Below, piece after piece: positions 54,661 through 64,000 of a DNA stretch of 64,000 nucleotides; the stretch's first letter is position 1; each line of letters opens with the position of its first letter. The stretch lies in assembly GCA_000497835.1 (NCBI GenBank), contig KI547164.1:324161-388160 (forward strand), in the 5' to 3' direction. A program made the position numbers and the translations under genes. Source of the DNA: a gamma proteobacterium L18. GTDB taxonomy: Bacteria > Pseudomonadota > Gammaproteobacteria > Pseudomonadales > Pseudomonadaceae. The notes beneath the pieces were generated by a model. That model was not told the origin of the DNA, made no database searches, and saw only the letters and a program-made list of their open reading frames with translations.

Positions 54661-55617
54661 TTACTTGCGAGCCTTGATCACCGCGCGCATCGGCGCCGGC
54701 AGCCCTTCGATGGTGCGGCTATGGTCGTTGGGATCAAGGAAATCGCCCAGCGACTGGTATTTCATCCACTCGGTGCTGCGCTGTTCCTCCACCGTGGTCA
54801 GGCTCACGTCCACGCATTCGATGTCAGTGAAGCCCGCACGGCGCAGCCACAACTCCAGGGCCGGCACCGACGGCAGGAACCACACGTTGCGCATTTGTGC
54901 GTAGCGGTCTTCCGGCACCAGCACCTGATGCTTGTCGCCTTCTACCACCAGTGTTTCCAGCACCAGTTCGCCGCCCTTCACCAGGCAGTCTTTCAGCGCC
55001 AGCAGGTGTTCGATGGGCGAACGGCGGTGGTAGAACACGCCCATGGAGAACACCGTGTCGAAGCCTTCCAGGTTCGCCGGCAGGTCTTCCAGGGCGAAGG
55101 GCAGGTGCCAGGCCGGCAGGTCCGGCAGGTAGCGCTGCACCGCCTGGAATTGGCAGAAGAACAGCCAGTTGGGGTCTACGCCAATGACGCTGTCGGCACC
55201 GGCGCCGAGCATGCGCCACTGGTAGTAGCCATTGCCGCAGCCCACGTCCAGCACGCGCTTGCCTTTGAGGTCCAGGTGCGGGGCCACGCGCGACCATTTC
55301 CAGTCCGAGCGCCATTCGGTGTCCACGTGCACGCCGAACAGGTTGAACGGGCCCTTGCGCCATGGCGACAGGCCCATCAGCGCGTTGTGCATCTGGCTGC
55401 GGGTAGCGTCGTCGCAGGCGCAGTCCAGGGTCAGGCTGTCGGTCAAATCGATGTCAGTGGGCGCCAGGGCGGGCAGGGCGTCCAGGGCCGCTTGCCAGCG
55501 CGCAAGATCGCCGTGGCCTTTTTCCATCTTGGCGTCGAGCTGGGCTTGCAGGCCCTCGCTCCAGCTGGCCAGGGGCGTGCCCGCCATGCGGCGGACCAGG
55601 GGGGCTAGATCAATCAT
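54661..55617 (-). CDS. cmoB: tRNA U34 carboxymethyltransferase CmoB
   Basis: Transfers the carboxymethyl group of carboxy-S-adenosylmethionine to 5-hydroxyuridine at tRNA wobble position 34, giving uridine 5-oxyacetic acid. 318 residues. The SAM-binding motif is [16 protein letters not shown] (about 120-135), preceded by [23 protein letters not shown]. Its start overlaps the cmoA stop by four bases, so the pair is translationally coupled. Confidence 0.95.
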   Translation of the reverse strand: MIDLAPLVRRMAGTPLASWSEGLQAQLDAKMEKGHGDLARWQAALDALPALAPTDIDLTDSLTLDCACDDATRSQMHNALMGLSPWRKGPFNLFGVHVDTEWRSDWKWSRVAPHLDLKGKRVLDVGCGNGYYQWRMLGAGADSVIGVDPNWLFFCQFQAVQRYLPDLPAWHLPFALEDLPANLEGFDTVFSMGVFYHRRSPIEHLLALKDCLVKGGELVLETLVVEGDKHQVLVPEDRYAQMRNVWFLPSVPALELWLRRAGFTDIECVDVSLTTVEEQRSTEWMKYQSLGDFLDPNDHSRTIEGLPAPMRAVIKARK

Positions 55618-56357
55618 GGCAGGGCAATCAACGAGGCAAAGTTAAGGCATTGGAACCAGGGCACTACCTTGGAGAACCCGGCGGCCAGCAGGCGCTCGCG
55701 GTGTTCTTCCAGGCTGTCGGGCTTCATCACGTTTTCGATGGCGCTGCGTTTCTGGGCAATTTCCAGTTCGCTGTAGCCATTGGCGCGCTTGAAGGCGACG
55801 TGCAGGTCGGTGAGCAGATTGTGTTCCTGTTCATCGGCAAAGCGCAGCTTTTCCGAGAGGATCAGCGCACCGCCCGGCACCAGGGCCTGGCGGATACGTT
55901 GCAGCAGGCCCAGGCGCTGGTCGGGGGTGATGAACTGCAGGGTGAAGTTCATGGCGATGACCGACGCGGGGGCGAAGTCCAGGGTCAGGATATCGCCGTC
56001 GATGACCTGCACCGGCAGCAGTTCCTGGAACATCGAGTCCTGGGCATTCAGGTATTCACGGCAGCGCTCGACCATGGCGCTGGAGTTGTCGATGGCGATC
56101 ACCCGGCAGTCGTCGGTGCGCACGTGGCGGCGCAGCGACTGGGTGACGGCGCCCAGCGAGCTGCCCAGGTCGTATAAAGCGGTGTGTGGCTGGGCGAACT
56201 GGGCGGCCAGCACGCCGAGGTTCTCGACGATGGTCGGGTAGCCGGGCACCGAGCGCTTGATCATGTCCGGGAACACCCGCACTACGTCTTCGTTGAAGAC
56301 AAAGTCGGGCACCTGGGCCAGGGGCTGGGCGAAAATGCGGTCGGGTTCTTTGCTCAC
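55614..56357 (-). CDS. cmoA: Carboxy-S-adenosylmethionine synthase CmoA
   Basis: Makes carboxy-SAM from SAM and prephenate, the donor for CmoB. 247 residues, the normal length, from the GTG at 56357 ([13 protein letters not shown]). Landmarks are [36 protein letters not shown] (SAM motif) and [14 protein letters not shown]. The open frame reaches 56663, but this extra stretch is repeat sequence. First gene of the cmoAB pair. Confidence 0.95.
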   Translation of the reverse strand: MSKEPDRIFAQPLAQVPDFVFNEDVVRVFPDMIKRSVPGYPTIVENLGVLAAQFAQPHTALYDLGSSLGAVTQSLRRHVRTDDCRVIAIDNSSAMVERCREYLNAQDSMFQELLPVQVIDGDILTLDFAPASVIAMNFTLQFITPDQRLGLLQRIRQALVPGGALILSEKLRFADEQEHNLLTDLHVAFKRANGYSELEIAQKRSAIENVMKPDSLEEHRERLLAAGFSKVVPWFQCLNFASLIALP

Positions 56358-56451
56358 GGCGGTTCCGGCGGGGTCGGTAAAAAACGAAGGGCGGGATTTT
56401 ACCGGGATTGGCGGGGGGTTGCATGGTCGGGTGATGAATTGTGTTGTCTGC

Positions 56452-56622
56452 TTCCCGAGCTTCGCTCGGTCCCACACCCTTCGGGCCATGTGAGTCAGTG
56501 AGGCAAAGCATTCCGCCCTTGGAGGCCCCACAGACAGTCCTGCAGTGCCTCCAAAGGCTAAGAGCTTTGCTTCATTGACACCACTGCCGCGAAAGGTGTG
56601 GGACCGAGCGAAGCTCGGGAAA
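56452..56622. repeat. Composite repeat, copy 1: REP arms around a palindromic core
   Basis: Outer arms CCCGAGCTTCGCTCGGTCCCAC and its reverse complement enclose a core of about 110 bases that is itself an imperfect palindrome (GTCAGTGAGGCAAAGC ... GCTTTGCTTCATTGAC). A second copy with different outer arms is at 57091-57262. Confidence 0.8.
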
Positions 56623-56637
56623 AGGTCAACGCCACGC

Positions 56638-57030
56638 TCACTTGACCTTGATGGAACAATCAAACACCTGCACCGGCTTCACCTCCGGCGCCCACGGCTG
56701 CTGCAACACCAGCAACAAATGCCCATCGCCCGCCGCCTTGGCCTGGAAGCGCCACACCGATTGCCCCGCCGCGCCTACCAGGCCTGCGTCTTCGGGGTTG
56801 GTGTACACCTCGGGGCTCAGCACCCGCAGCACGCTGGAGGCCGGGTTCTGTACCAGCCAGCGGTAACCGGTGGTGGGGTTGCTGGGCAGGGCCAGGGTCA
56901 GGGTCTGGCCGGTGGTGAGGCTCAGGGGGCAGTCGCTCTGTTTGGCCAGGTCGACGTTGTGCGCAGGCTGCTGGGCGCAGGCGGCCAGCAGGGCCATGCC
57001 GACGGGCAGAAGAAGGCGGGCAGCGGTCAT
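56638..57030 (-). CDS. Chagasin-like (I42) protease inhibitor lipoprotein
   Basis: 130 residues from the ATG at 57030, with GGAG upstream. The lipoprotein signal [13 protein letters not shown] puts the lipidated Cys at about residue 18. The inhibitor loop is NPTTGYRW, and a strand with [16 protein letters not shown] follows, as in chagasin-fold cysteine-protease inhibitors. It is probably anchored in a membrane facing the periplasm. It sits between the two copies of a composite repeat. Confidence 0.88.
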   Translation of the reverse strand: MTAARLLLPVGMALLAACAQQPAHNVDLAKQSDCPLSLTTGQTLTLALPSNPTTGYRWLVQNPASSVLRVLSPEVYTNPEDAGLVGAAGQSVWRFQAKAAGDGHLLLVLQQPWAPEVKPVQVFDCSIKVK

Positions 57031-57090
57031 GGGCGGCTCCATGTGAAGGGGATGGCCGTCAGCATAACTGAAGATTGGTGGTGTTTGGTT

Positions 57091-57262
57091 CCCCGCCTCA
57101 CGCGCAAGCCCGGTCCTACACCTTTCGGGCCATGTGAGTCAGTGAGGCAAAGCACTCAGCCCTTGGAGGCACCAGATAGTCCTGCAGTGCCTCCAAAGGC
57201 TAAGAGCTTTGCTTCACTGACACAACTGCCGCGACCGGTGTAGGACCGGGCTCTGCCCGGGA
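57091..57262. repeat. Composite repeat, copy 2
   Basis: The core (57121-57230) is close to copy 1 at 56477-56588, including CTTTCGGGCCATGTGAGTCA and TGCCTCCAAAGGCTAAGAGC. The outer arms differ (CCCGGTCCTACA and TGTAGGACCGGG). Confidence 0.8.
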
Positions 57263-57278
57263 AGCAGCCGACGCAGAC

Positions 57279-59696
57279 TCAGAACAGCACTTTGGCCACA
57301 TCGGCAAAGCGCTTGGCAAAGTGCACCGTCAGCCCCTGCTTCAAATAATCAGGCAGTTCTTCGAAATGCCCACGGTTGGCCTCCGGCAAGATCAACTCAT
57401 TGATCTTCTGCCGGCGCGCCGCAATCACCTTCTCGCGCACCCCACCAATGGGCAGCACGTGCCCGGTCAGGGTCAGCTCGCCGGTCATGGCCACGCCCTT
57501 TTTCGGCGCCTGGTCGCGGGCCAGGGATAGCAGGGCGCTGGCCATGGTCACGCCGGCGCTGGGGCCGTCCTTGGGCGTGGCGCCTTCGGGTACGTGCAGG
57601 TGCACGAATGCTTCGTCGAAGAAGGTCACGTCAGCGCCGAACTGCTTGAGGTTGGAGCTGATGTAGCTGTGGGCGATCTCTGCCGATTCCTTCATCACCT
57701 CGCCCAACTGCCCGGTCAGCTTGAAGCCGCGGTTGTGGGTGTGGATGCGCGTGGCTTCGATGGGCAATGTGGCACCGCCCATGCTGGTCCAGGCAAGGCC
57801 GGTGATCACGCCCTTGCCCGACAGCACCTGCTCGCTGCGGAACACCGGCATGCCCAGGGAGGCTTCGAGGTCCTTGGGGCCGATCTTGATCACGGCGTCG
57901 GGCTCATCCAGCAGCTTGACCACGGCCTTGCGCACCAGCTTGCCTAACTGTTTTTCCAACTGCCGCACACCGGCCTCGCGGGCATAGCCCTCGATCACCA
58001 GGCGCAGGGCGCTGTCGCTGATGCTCAGCTTGGCTTTGTCGACACCGGCCTTTTCCAGCTGCTTGGGCCACAGGTGGCGCTTGGCGATGGCCAGTTTTTC
58101 TTCGGTGATGTAGCCCGACAGGCGGATCACTTCCATGCGGTCCAGCAGCGGGCCGGGGATGGAATCCAACGTGTTGGCGGTGCACACGAACAGCACCTTG
58201 GACAGGTCCAGGCGCAGGTCCAGGTAATGGTCGAGGAAGTCGACGTTCTGTTCCGGGTCCAGGGTTTCCAGCAGCGCCGAGGCCGGGTCGCCCTGGTAGC
58301 TCTGGCCCATCTTGTCGATCTCGTCGAGCATGATCACCGGGTTCATCACCTCCACGTCCTTGAGCGCCTGCACCAGCTTGCCGGGCTGGGCGCCGATGTA
58401 GGTGCGGCGGTGGCCCTTGATCTCGGCCTCGTCGCGCATGCCGCCGACGCTGAAGCGATAGAACGGCCGGCCCAGGGACTCGGCGATGGACTTGCCGACG
58501 CTGGTCTTGCCCACGCCTGGCGGGCCCACCAGCAGCACGATGGAGCCGCTGATCTCGCCCTTGTAGGCGCCCACGGCGAGGAACTCCAGGATGCGGCTCT
58601 TGATGTCATCCAGGCCGGCGTGGTGCTGGTCCATCACCTTGCGGGCGAACTTGAGGTCCAGCTTGTCCTTGCCGTAGATGCCCCAGGGCAGGGCGGTGGC
58701 CCATTCCAGGTAATTACGGGTGACGGCGTATTCCGGCGAGCCGGTTTCCAGGATGGCCAGTTTGCCCATTTCCTCGTCGATGCGCTTCTGCGCCTGGGCG
58801 GGCAGGGTCTTGCCCTCCAAGCGTTGCTGGAACTGTTCCAGATCGGCGCTGCGATCGTCCTTGGTCAGGCCCAGCTCCTGCTGGATCACCTTGAGCTGTT
58901 CCTTGAGGAAGAACTCGCGCTGGTGCTCGCCGATCTGCCGGTTCACCTCGGCGGAAATCTCTTTCTGCAGGCGCGCCACTTCCACTTCCTTGCGCAGCAT
59001 GGGCAGCACTTTTTCCATGCGCTTGAGCATGGGCACGCAGTCCAACACCTGTTGCAGCTCGGCGCCGGTGGCCGAGGTCAGGGCGGCGGCGAAGTCGGTG
59101 AGCGGCGAGGGGTCGTTGGGGCTGAAGCGGTTGAGGTAGTTCTTCAGCTCTTCACTGTACAGCGGGTTGAGCGGCAGCAGCTCCTTGATCGCGTTGATCA
59201 GGGCCATGCCGTAGGCCTTCACCTCGTCGGTCGGTTCGGCCGGCTGGTGCGGGTATTCGACTTCCACCAGGTACGGCGGGCGGTGGTGCTTGAGCCAGGA
59301 GCGAATGCGCACCCGCGACAGGCCCTGGGCCACGAACTGCAACTTGCCGTTCTCGCGGCTGGCGTGGTGGATTTTCACCAGTGTGCCGTACAGCGGCAGG
59401 TTTGAGGTGTCCAGGTGGCGGGTGTCTTGCGGGGTTTCCATGAAGAACAGCGCCAGCGAGTGGTGCGGTTCCTTGGCCACCAGGTCCAGGGTCTCGGCCC
59501 ACGGCTCTTCATTGACGATCACCGGCAGCACTTGCGCCGGGAAGAAGGGCCGGTTGTGGATCGGGATGATGTACACCTTGTCCGGCAGGTTCTGGCCGGG
59601 CAGGGTCAGTTCGGTGCTGGAGTGGGGGGAATGCTCGATGTGTTCGTGATCCACGGGGTCGGACGGGTGTTCGGGGAAATCCTGCTGGTCGCTCAT
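57279..59696 (-). CDS. lon: ATP-dependent protease Lon
   Basis: 805 residues from the ATG at 59696 (MSDQQDFPEHPSD). N-terminal substrate domain from KVYIIPIHNRPFFPAQVLPVI; AAA+ Walker A GPPGVGKTSVGKSIAE (about 392) and Walker B VIMLDEIDKMG; protease domain with catalytic Ser in PKDGPSAGVTM (about 711) and Lys in GGVREKVIAARRQ. Degrades misfolded and regulatory proteins in the cytosol. The acidic/His-rich N-terminal extension and divergence from the main Lon suggest the second Pseudomonas Lon paralogue (AsrA-like), which is linked to stress responses. Confidence 0.94.
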   Translation of the reverse strand: MSDQQDFPEHPSDPVDHEHIEHSPHSSTELTLPGQNLPDKVYIIPIHNRPFFPAQVLPVIVNEEPWAETLDLVAKEPHHSLALFFMETPQDTRHLDTSNLPLYGTLVKIHHASRENGKLQFVAQGLSRVRIRSWLKHHRPPYLVEVEYPHQPAEPTDEVKAYGMALINAIKELLPLNPLYSEELKNYLNRFSPNDPSPLTDFAAALTSATGAELQQVLDCVPMLKRMEKVLPMLRKEVEVARLQKEISAEVNRQIGEHQREFFLKEQLKVIQQELGLTKDDRSADLEQFQQRLEGKTLPAQAQKRIDEEMGKLAILETGSPEYAVTRNYLEWATALPWGIYGKDKLDLKFARKVMDQHHAGLDDIKSRILEFLAVGAYKGEISGSIVLLVGPPGVGKTSVGKSIAESLGRPFYRFSVGGMRDEAEIKGHRRTYIGAQPGKLVQALKDVEVMNPVIMLDEIDKMGQSYQGDPASALLETLDPEQNVDFLDHYLDLRLDLSKVLFVCTANTLDSIPGPLLDRMEVIRLSGYITEEKLAIAKRHLWPKQLEKAGVDKAKLSISDSALRLVIEGYAREAGVRQLEKQLGKLVRKAVVKLLDEPDAVIKIGPKDLEASLGMPVFRSEQVLSGKGVITGLAWTSMGGATLPIEATRIHTHNRGFKLTGQLGEVMKESAEIAHSYISSNLKQFGADVTFFDEAFVHLHVPEGATPKDGPSAGVTMASALLSLARDQAPKKGVAMTGELTLTGHVLPIGGVREKVIAARRQKINELILPEANRGHFEELPDYLKQGLTVHFAKRFADVAKVLF

Positions 59697-60014
59697 GGGG
59701 CACCTGCGCAAATGACTATGCCGGTTAGATGGGGCAGGTGGGCAGTGGTTTCAATGGCGGCACTCCAGCTTTACCTAAACCTGACGATAACCTTCATACA
59801 AGGCGAAAGCACAGGCTGTGTATCTGTATGGACACAGCGGGGTAGAGCGTCTGCTGCTATCCTTCGCGGCTTCGAGCGTCGCATTTCGTCGGGAAAATCA
59901 GATGATGGCAATTTGCCTCATCTTTCCGCGTGCTCTCTGCGCCCACTGCGTTTAATCTGCGGACAGTGGATAGCCAAGGCCGGCGAGTTCTGTTTTCTGA
60001 CCTTGGGTACCGGT
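59697..60014. other. Divergent promoter region, lon and cupredoxin-like gene
   Basis: 318 bases between the divergent starts. Likely promoters for both are here; I could not assign -35/-10 elements with confidence. No gene. Confidence 0.5.
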
Positions 60015-60695
60015 ATGGCGAAAGTGCATGACTACATTGCAGCATTGATCCTGGGGCTCGGCGCCCCGGCCTGGTGCGCTGCTGCGCCGCTTACCGCCCA
60101 CCTGCTCGACCCGCAAGGCAAGCCGCTGGCCGGTGCCGTGGTGAGCCTGCAGGGTGAAGCGGGCCAAGGCAGCGCGACGCCCACGGCCAACATGGACCAG
60201 GTGAAGCAGGAGTTCGTGCCCCACGTGCTGGCCGTGCACACCGGCACCCACATCAAATTCCCCAACAGCGACAACATCCGCCACCAGGTGTACTCGTTCT
60301 CGGCGCCCAAGCGTTTCGAGCTACGCTTGTACGAAGGGACGCCGACCAACCCACTGCTGTTCGACAAACCGGGCGTGGTGGTGCTGGGCTGCAATATCCA
60401 TGACTGGATGCTGGGTTATATCTATGTGACCGATGATCCGTGGTTTGCCGTCAGTGGTGCCGACGGCAGCATCAGCCTGGACGTGCCGCCAGGCCACTAT
60501 CAGGTCACCCTGTGGCACCCGCAGTTGCCCGACATGCAGGCTATCGCCGGCGGCGCCATCGACGTTGCCGCCAGCGGCCTGCAGCGTTCCTGGAACCTTA
60601 CGGTGCAGTCGCCTGCGGCTGATGCCCCCCATGCTCCTGAAACGAGTGGCTTCGGCGATGCCTTCAATAAAGCTGTCCGTGAAACTGAGAAGTAG
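60015..60695 (+). CDS. Cupredoxin-like secreted protein (methylamine-utilisation type annotation)
   Basis: 226 residues from the ATG at 60015. Signal peptide about 1-24 (YIAALILGLGAPAWCAA). The middle has copper-protein-like ligands: FPNSDNIRHQVYSFS and VLGCNIHDWMLGYIYV (His, Cys, His, Met), followed by a carboxypeptidase-regulatory-like beta domain (GSISLDVPPGHYQVTLWHP). It may bind copper in the periplasm. It overlaps the start of the GGDEF/EAL gene and is regularly found beside it, so it may feed its periplasmic sensor. Confidence 0.8.
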   Translation: MAKVHDYIAALILGLGAPAWCAAAPLTAHLLDPQGKPLAGAVVSLQGEAGQGSATPTANMDQVKQEFVPHVLAVHTGTHIKFPNSDNIRHQVYSFSAPKRFELRLYEGTPTNPLLFDKPGVVVLGCNIHDWMLGYIYVTDDPWFAVSGADGSISLDVPPGHYQVTLWHPQLPDMQAIAGGAIDVAASGLQRSWNLTVQSPAADAPHAPETSGFGDAFNKAVRETEK

Positions 60696-63027
60696 TTTCC
60701 AGGCACGCATCGCCTGCGTCCTGATTCTGCTACTGCTGGTGGTCGTCGCCGCCTTGATTCTGTCGGTCAAGCTGGCGACCACGGATGCGGTGCGCGCCCA
60801 AGCCAGCAACCAGTTGCAGGTGGGCGCGCGGGTATTCGAGCGCCTGTTGGACGTGCGCGGCAAGCGCCAAAAGGACGCTGCGCAACTGCTGGCGGCCGAC
60901 TTCGGCTTCCGCGACGCGGTGGCCAGTGGCGACTCGGCCACCATCCGCTCGGCCCTGGCCAACCACGGTTCGCGCATCGGCGCCAGTGACATGATCCTGC
61001 TGGGCATGGATGGCAAGGTTATGGCCAGTACCATGCCCGGGTTGGAGGATGGCAGCCAGTTCGCGTTCGACCAGGCCTTGCGTGATGCGCGCAGGCAGAA
61101 CCAGTCGATGCTGATTGTGCCCCTGCGCGGCGAGCCGCATTTGCTGGTGGAGGCCCCGGTGATGGCGCCTTTGCCTATCGGCCGAGTGGTGGTGGGCTTT
61201 GCGATGGACGCCGCGCTGGCCCAGGAACTGCACACGCTGACCAACCTGCAGGTGTCCTTCCTGTCGCGGGACCAGGACAAGAAGGGCCAACTGGTCAGCA
61301 CCCAGTCGGCGGACCTGCAGCCAGCCATCAACGATTGGATATTGGCCAACGCCAACCGCCATGAAGTCTCGCTGGCCATCATCGGCAAGCGCCCCTATCT
61401 TAGCCAGTCGTTGCTGCTGGCCGACACCGATGCGGGCCAGGTCATCGCGTTGCTGCAAAGCCCGCTGGATGATGCCCTGCACGCGTTCGCGGCGCTGGAC
61501 AAGACCTTCCTGATAATCGCCCTGGGCGCGTTGGCGGCGTCATTGGCCGGCGCGCTGCTGCTGGCGCGCAGCGTGTCGCAACCGGTGCAGGTGCTGGCCC
61601 AGGCGGCGCAACGTATCGGCGATGGCGACTACCAGACGCCGGTGACCCTGGTGCGCCACGACGAACTGGGGGTACTGGCCAAGGCCTTCAACCACATGCG
61701 CGAAGGGATTGCCGAGCGCGAACAGCAGTTGGCCCACAACGCCCTGCACGACAGCCTGACCGGCCTGCCCAACCGCACGCTGGCGATGGAGCGCTTGAGC
61801 AGTGCCATTTCTGCCCAGCGGCCCATGGCGTTGCTGTACCTGGGCGTGGACAATCTGCGGGCGCTCAGCGAAGGCGCAGGCCCGGCTTTTGTCGATGGCT
61901 TGCTCAGGCAGGTGGCGACGCGCCTGTCCGCCACCCTGAACCCCGGCGACACGCTGGCGCATCTGCTGGCCGACGAATTCTTGCTGTTGCTGGAAAACAC
62001 CGACGCCGATTCCGCCGTGGCGCGGGCCGACAAACTCCAGCAGTTGTTGCTCAAACCACACCGTTTTGGCACCCACGACGTGGCCCTGGACTGCCGCATC
62101 GGCATCGCCGCCTACCCGGCCGACGGTGCCGATGCCGAGGAGCTGTTGGGCCGCGCCGCCGTGGCCCTCAAGGACGCTTCGCAGATGCCCGGCCGTTTGC
62201 AGGTGTACGAGCACGGCCGCGACCTGGCCCACCAGCGCCAGATCCGCCTGATCCGTGACCTGCGTCGCGCCGCCGACAACGGCGAGCTGCTGCTCAACTA
62301 CCAGCCCAAGCTGGACATCCGCCAGGGCCATGTGCGCCAGGCCGAGGCCCTGCTGCGCTGGCATCACCCGCAACTGGGCATCGTCTCGCCCGGTGAGTTC
62401 ATCGAGCTGGCCGAGCGCACCGGCAGCATTCAGTTGCTGACCCGCTGGGTGATCGAGGAAGGCATCCGCCAGCTCAGCGAGTGGAACGGCCGCGGCCTGC
62501 GCGTGCAACTGTCGCTGAACATCTCCGCCGATGACCTGTTGGGCCAGGACCTGCCCGAGCGCGTCTCGCGTTTGCTGACGCTGTATGGGGTACCGGCCGG
62601 GCAATTGATTTTCGAGATCACCGAAAGCGCGGTGATGCGTGAGCCGGAGCAGGCGCTCAAGGTGCTCAACCGCCTGCGTGAGTGTGGCATCAGCCTGTCG
62701 GTGGACGACTTCGGCACCGGCTATTCGTCGCTGGCGCACCTCAAGCGGCTGCCGGTGCAAGAGCTCAAGATCGACCAATCCTTTGTGCGCAACCTGGATG
62801 AAACCAGCGAAGACGCCGTCATTGTGCGCTCCACCATCGAGATGAGCCACAACCTTGGGCTCAAGGTGGTGGCCGAGGGCGTGGAATACGAACACAGCCT
62901 GCGCCTGCTGGAGCGCTGGCACTGCGACACGGCTCAGGGTTACCTGATCAGCCGGCCGCTGACCGCCGTGGCCTTCGAGGCCTGGCTCAAGTTACCCCTG
63001 CCATCACTGTCTGCAATGGTTCACTGA
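60658..63027 (+). CDS. Membrane-bound GGDEF/EAL protein, likely c-di-GMP phosphodiesterase
   Basis: 789 residues from the ATG at 60658 (an ATG at 60631 is also possible). TM1 is IACVLILLLLVVVAALILSV (about 16-36), followed by a periplasmic sensor of about 260 residues, TM2 near 285-305 and a HAMP segment. The GGDEF domain has ADEF (about 439-442) instead of GGDEF, so cyclase activity is unlikely. The EAL domain is complete: EALLRW (about 562), ISADDLLG, EITES, DDFGTGYSSLAHLKRLP and the K/D/E positions expected of an active phosphodiesterase. It shares a transcript with the cupredoxin-like gene. Confidence 0.93.
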   Translation: MPSIKLSVKLRSSFQARIACVLILLLLVVVAALILSVKLATTDAVRAQASNQLQVGARVFERLLDVRGKRQKDAAQLLAADFGFRDAVASGDSATIRSALANHGSRIGASDMILLGMDGKVMASTMPGLEDGSQFAFDQALRDARRQNQSMLIVPLRGEPHLLVEAPVMAPLPIGRVVVGFAMDAALAQELHTLTNLQVSFLSRDQDKKGQLVSTQSADLQPAINDWILANANRHEVSLAIIGKRPYLSQSLLLADTDAGQVIALLQSPLDDALHAFAALDKTFLIIALGALAASLAGALLLARSVSQPVQVLAQAAQRIGDGDYQTPVTLVRHDELGVLAKAFNHMREGIAEREQQLAHNALHDSLTGLPNRTLAMERLSSAISAQRPMALLYLGVDNLRALSEGAGPAFVDGLLRQVATRLSATLNPGDTLAHLLADEFLLLLENTDADSAVARADKLQQLLLKPHRFGTHDVALDCRIGIAAYPADGADAEELLGRAAVALKDASQMPGRLQVYEHGRDLAHQRQIRLIRDLRRAADNGELLLNYQPKLDIRQGHVRQAEALLRWHHPQLGIVSPGEFIELAERTGSIQLLTRWVIEEGIRQLSEWNGRGLRVQLSLNISADDLLGQDLPERVSRLLTLYGVPAGQLIFEITESAVMREPEQALKVLNRLRECGISLSVDDFGTGYSSLAHLKRLPVQELKIDQSFVRNLDETSEDAVIVRSTIEMSHNLGLKVVAEGVEYEHSLRLLERWHCDTAQGYLISRPLTAVAFEAWLKLPLPSLSAMVH

Positions 63028-63030
63028 GAT

Positions 63031-63888
63031 ATGACGCGAAAACTGCCCCTGCTGCTCTGTTCCCTGTGTCTGTCCTCGGTCGCCGTTGCTGACCAGGGGC
63101 GCTTGTTGGCCACTGGCGGTGCCTCCAGCCTGGACGGCCCGGCCGGCGGCGGCATCAACCCTTGGGCGGTGCTGGCCGGTTACGGTGAGCAGGGCGAGTG
63201 GGGCGCTACAGCGTTCGGCACCCATGTCGACCTGCCCGACTACCATCTGGACGTGGTGGGCCTGGCGGCCAGCTACGACAACCGCGTGGAAGTGTCCTAC
63301 GCCCACCAGCGTTTCGACCTGGGTACCCTGGTGCACAAGTTCGGCCTGCCCCAGGACAGCCTGGGCCAGGACATCTTCGGCGTGAAGGTGCGGCTGTTCG
63401 GTGACCTGATCTACGACCAGTTGCCCCAGGTGTCCCTGGGCCTTGAGTACAAGCACGACAACAACTTCCAGATACCACAACTGGTGGGCGCCCAGCGTGA
63501 CTCGGACGTGGAGGGCTACCTGGCCGCCAGCCGTCTGTTCCTGGGTGGGGCCTTCGGCTACGACCTGCTGGTCAACGGCAACCTGCGCTACAGCCGCGCC
63601 AACGAACTCGGTGTGCTGGGCTTCGGCGGCGACCGCCGCGACAGCCGCAGCGTGCTCAAGGAAGGCTCGGTAGCGGTGCTGTTCAACCCGCGCTGGGCCG
63701 TGGGCCTGGAATACAAGGAAAAGCCCGACAACCTGTCGTTCGCCGGTGAAAGCGACTGGGCCGACCTGTTCGTCGGCTGGTTCCCCAACAAGCACGTCGC
63801 CGTGGTGCTGGCCTACGCCCGGCTGGGGTCGATTGCCACCCTGGACAATCAGAACGGCACCTATCTGTCGATTCAGGGGAGCTACTGA
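63031..63888 (+). CDS. DUF3034 family outer-membrane-like protein
   Basis: 285 residues. Signal peptide PLLLCSLCLSSVAVA about 5-20. The mature part has alternating hydrophobic strands with GGINPWAVLAGYG near the start and LFVGWFPNKHVAVVLAYA near the end, consistent with a beta-barrel. The start ATG at 63031 overlaps or abuts the GGDEF/EAL stop region (3 bases apart). Function unknown. Confidence 0.88.
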   Translation: MTRKLPLLLCSLCLSSVAVADQGRLLATGGASSLDGPAGGGINPWAVLAGYGEQGEWGATAFGTHVDLPDYHLDVVGLAASYDNRVEVSYAHQRFDLGTLVHKFGLPQDSLGQDIFGVKVRLFGDLIYDQLPQVSLGLEYKHDNNFQIPQLVGAQRDSDVEGYLAASRLFLGGAFGYDLLVNGNLRYSRANELGVLGFGGDRRDSRSVLKEGSVAVLFNPRWAVGLEYKEKPDNLSFAGESDWADLFVGWFPNKHVAVVLAYARLGSIATLDNQNGTYLSIQGSY

Positions 63889-63889
63889 T

Positions 63890-64000
63890 ATGCGTCGTCT
63901 GTTGCTTGCCTCTGCCTTGTTGCTGGGCGCCTGCGCGTCCAACACCCAGCCGCCCAAGGATGACAGCCTGTACAGCGACCTGGGCGCCAAGCCCGGGATC
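63890..64000 (+). CDS. Truncated-hemoglobin-like lipoprotein (3' end outside window)
   Basis: The 37 visible codons start at the ATG at 63890, overlapping the previous stop. The lipobox LLGAC puts the lipidated Cys at residue 16. DDSLYSDLGAKPGI is the opening of group 1 truncated hemoglobins. It probably belongs to the same operon as the three genes before it. Confidence 0.75.
   Translation, partial: MRRLLLASALLLGACASNTQPPKDDSLYSDLGAKPGI

Noticed and set aside
58074-59405. Long plus-strand frame across lon
   Set aside because: Shadow of the lon coding strand with low-complexity His/Gln/Leu composition.

Overview
The window comes from a Pseudomonas chromosome of the fluorescens/putida type. 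The backbone order rnc-era-recO-pdxJ, the nrtR-pncA-pncB-nadE NAD salvage locus, cmoA/cmoB, a second Lon protease and the extragenic REP palindromes (GTGGGAGCAAAGCTTGCTCGCGATGA and variants) all fit. The backbone is GC-rich with strong codon bias. The middle 37 kb is not: it is gene-poor in places, lower in GC, and full of fragments.

Left backbone, 1-13124: end of rnc, era, recO (frameshifted in this sequence), pdxJ; then on the minus strand an M20 amidohydrolase with an MHS-type transporter, a LysR regulator, glyA and an AbrB-family membrane protein; a plus-strand LysR regulator with a perfect palindrome just upstream; then nadE, pncB and the 3' half of pncA on the minus strand. Right backbone, 50273-64000: the 5' half of pncA, nrtR (frameshifted here), an iron/siderophore-type ABC importer of three overlapping genes, cmoB-cmoA, a chagasin-like lipoprotein, lon, then a cupredoxin-like protein, a GGDEF/EAL protein, a DUF3034 protein and the start of a truncated-hemoglobin lipoprotein.

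The centre (13125-50272) is a genomic island inserted inside the nicotinamidase gene pncA. It is flanked by an 8-bp direct repeat, AGCAGGCG. Removing the island plus one repeat copy restores a 639-bp open frame reading ...[12 protein letters not shown].... Just inside both ends lie inward-reading arrays of the heptamer ATTGACA (six copies left, four or five right). At the right end a leftward operon of four overlapping genes encodes three large tyrosine-recombinase-type proteins and a small coiled-coil protein, which is the likely mobility module.

The cargo is mostly candidate anti-phage or stress genes: a SIR2-PIN fusion, a HEPN protein, a PrrC/RloC-like ATPase with a zinc hook, a HEPN plus zinc-ribbon protein, a Thoeris system (two TIR proteins plus SIR2-SLOG ThsA), a DUF4062 protein, a DUF2971 protein, a nucleotidyltransferase and an AbiH protein. 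It also carries an MvaT-type silencer, regulators, two decayed IS5-family transposases and several gene fragments. Two SIR2 and two TIR proteins act on NAD+ or NAD+-derived signals, and the island sits in the gene that recycles nicotinamide, cutting pncB-nadE off from the nrtR-pncA promoter region.

Three otherwise normal genes (recO, thsA, nrtR) each lack exactly one base in a C/G run, so these frameshifts may be consensus errors rather than mutations.
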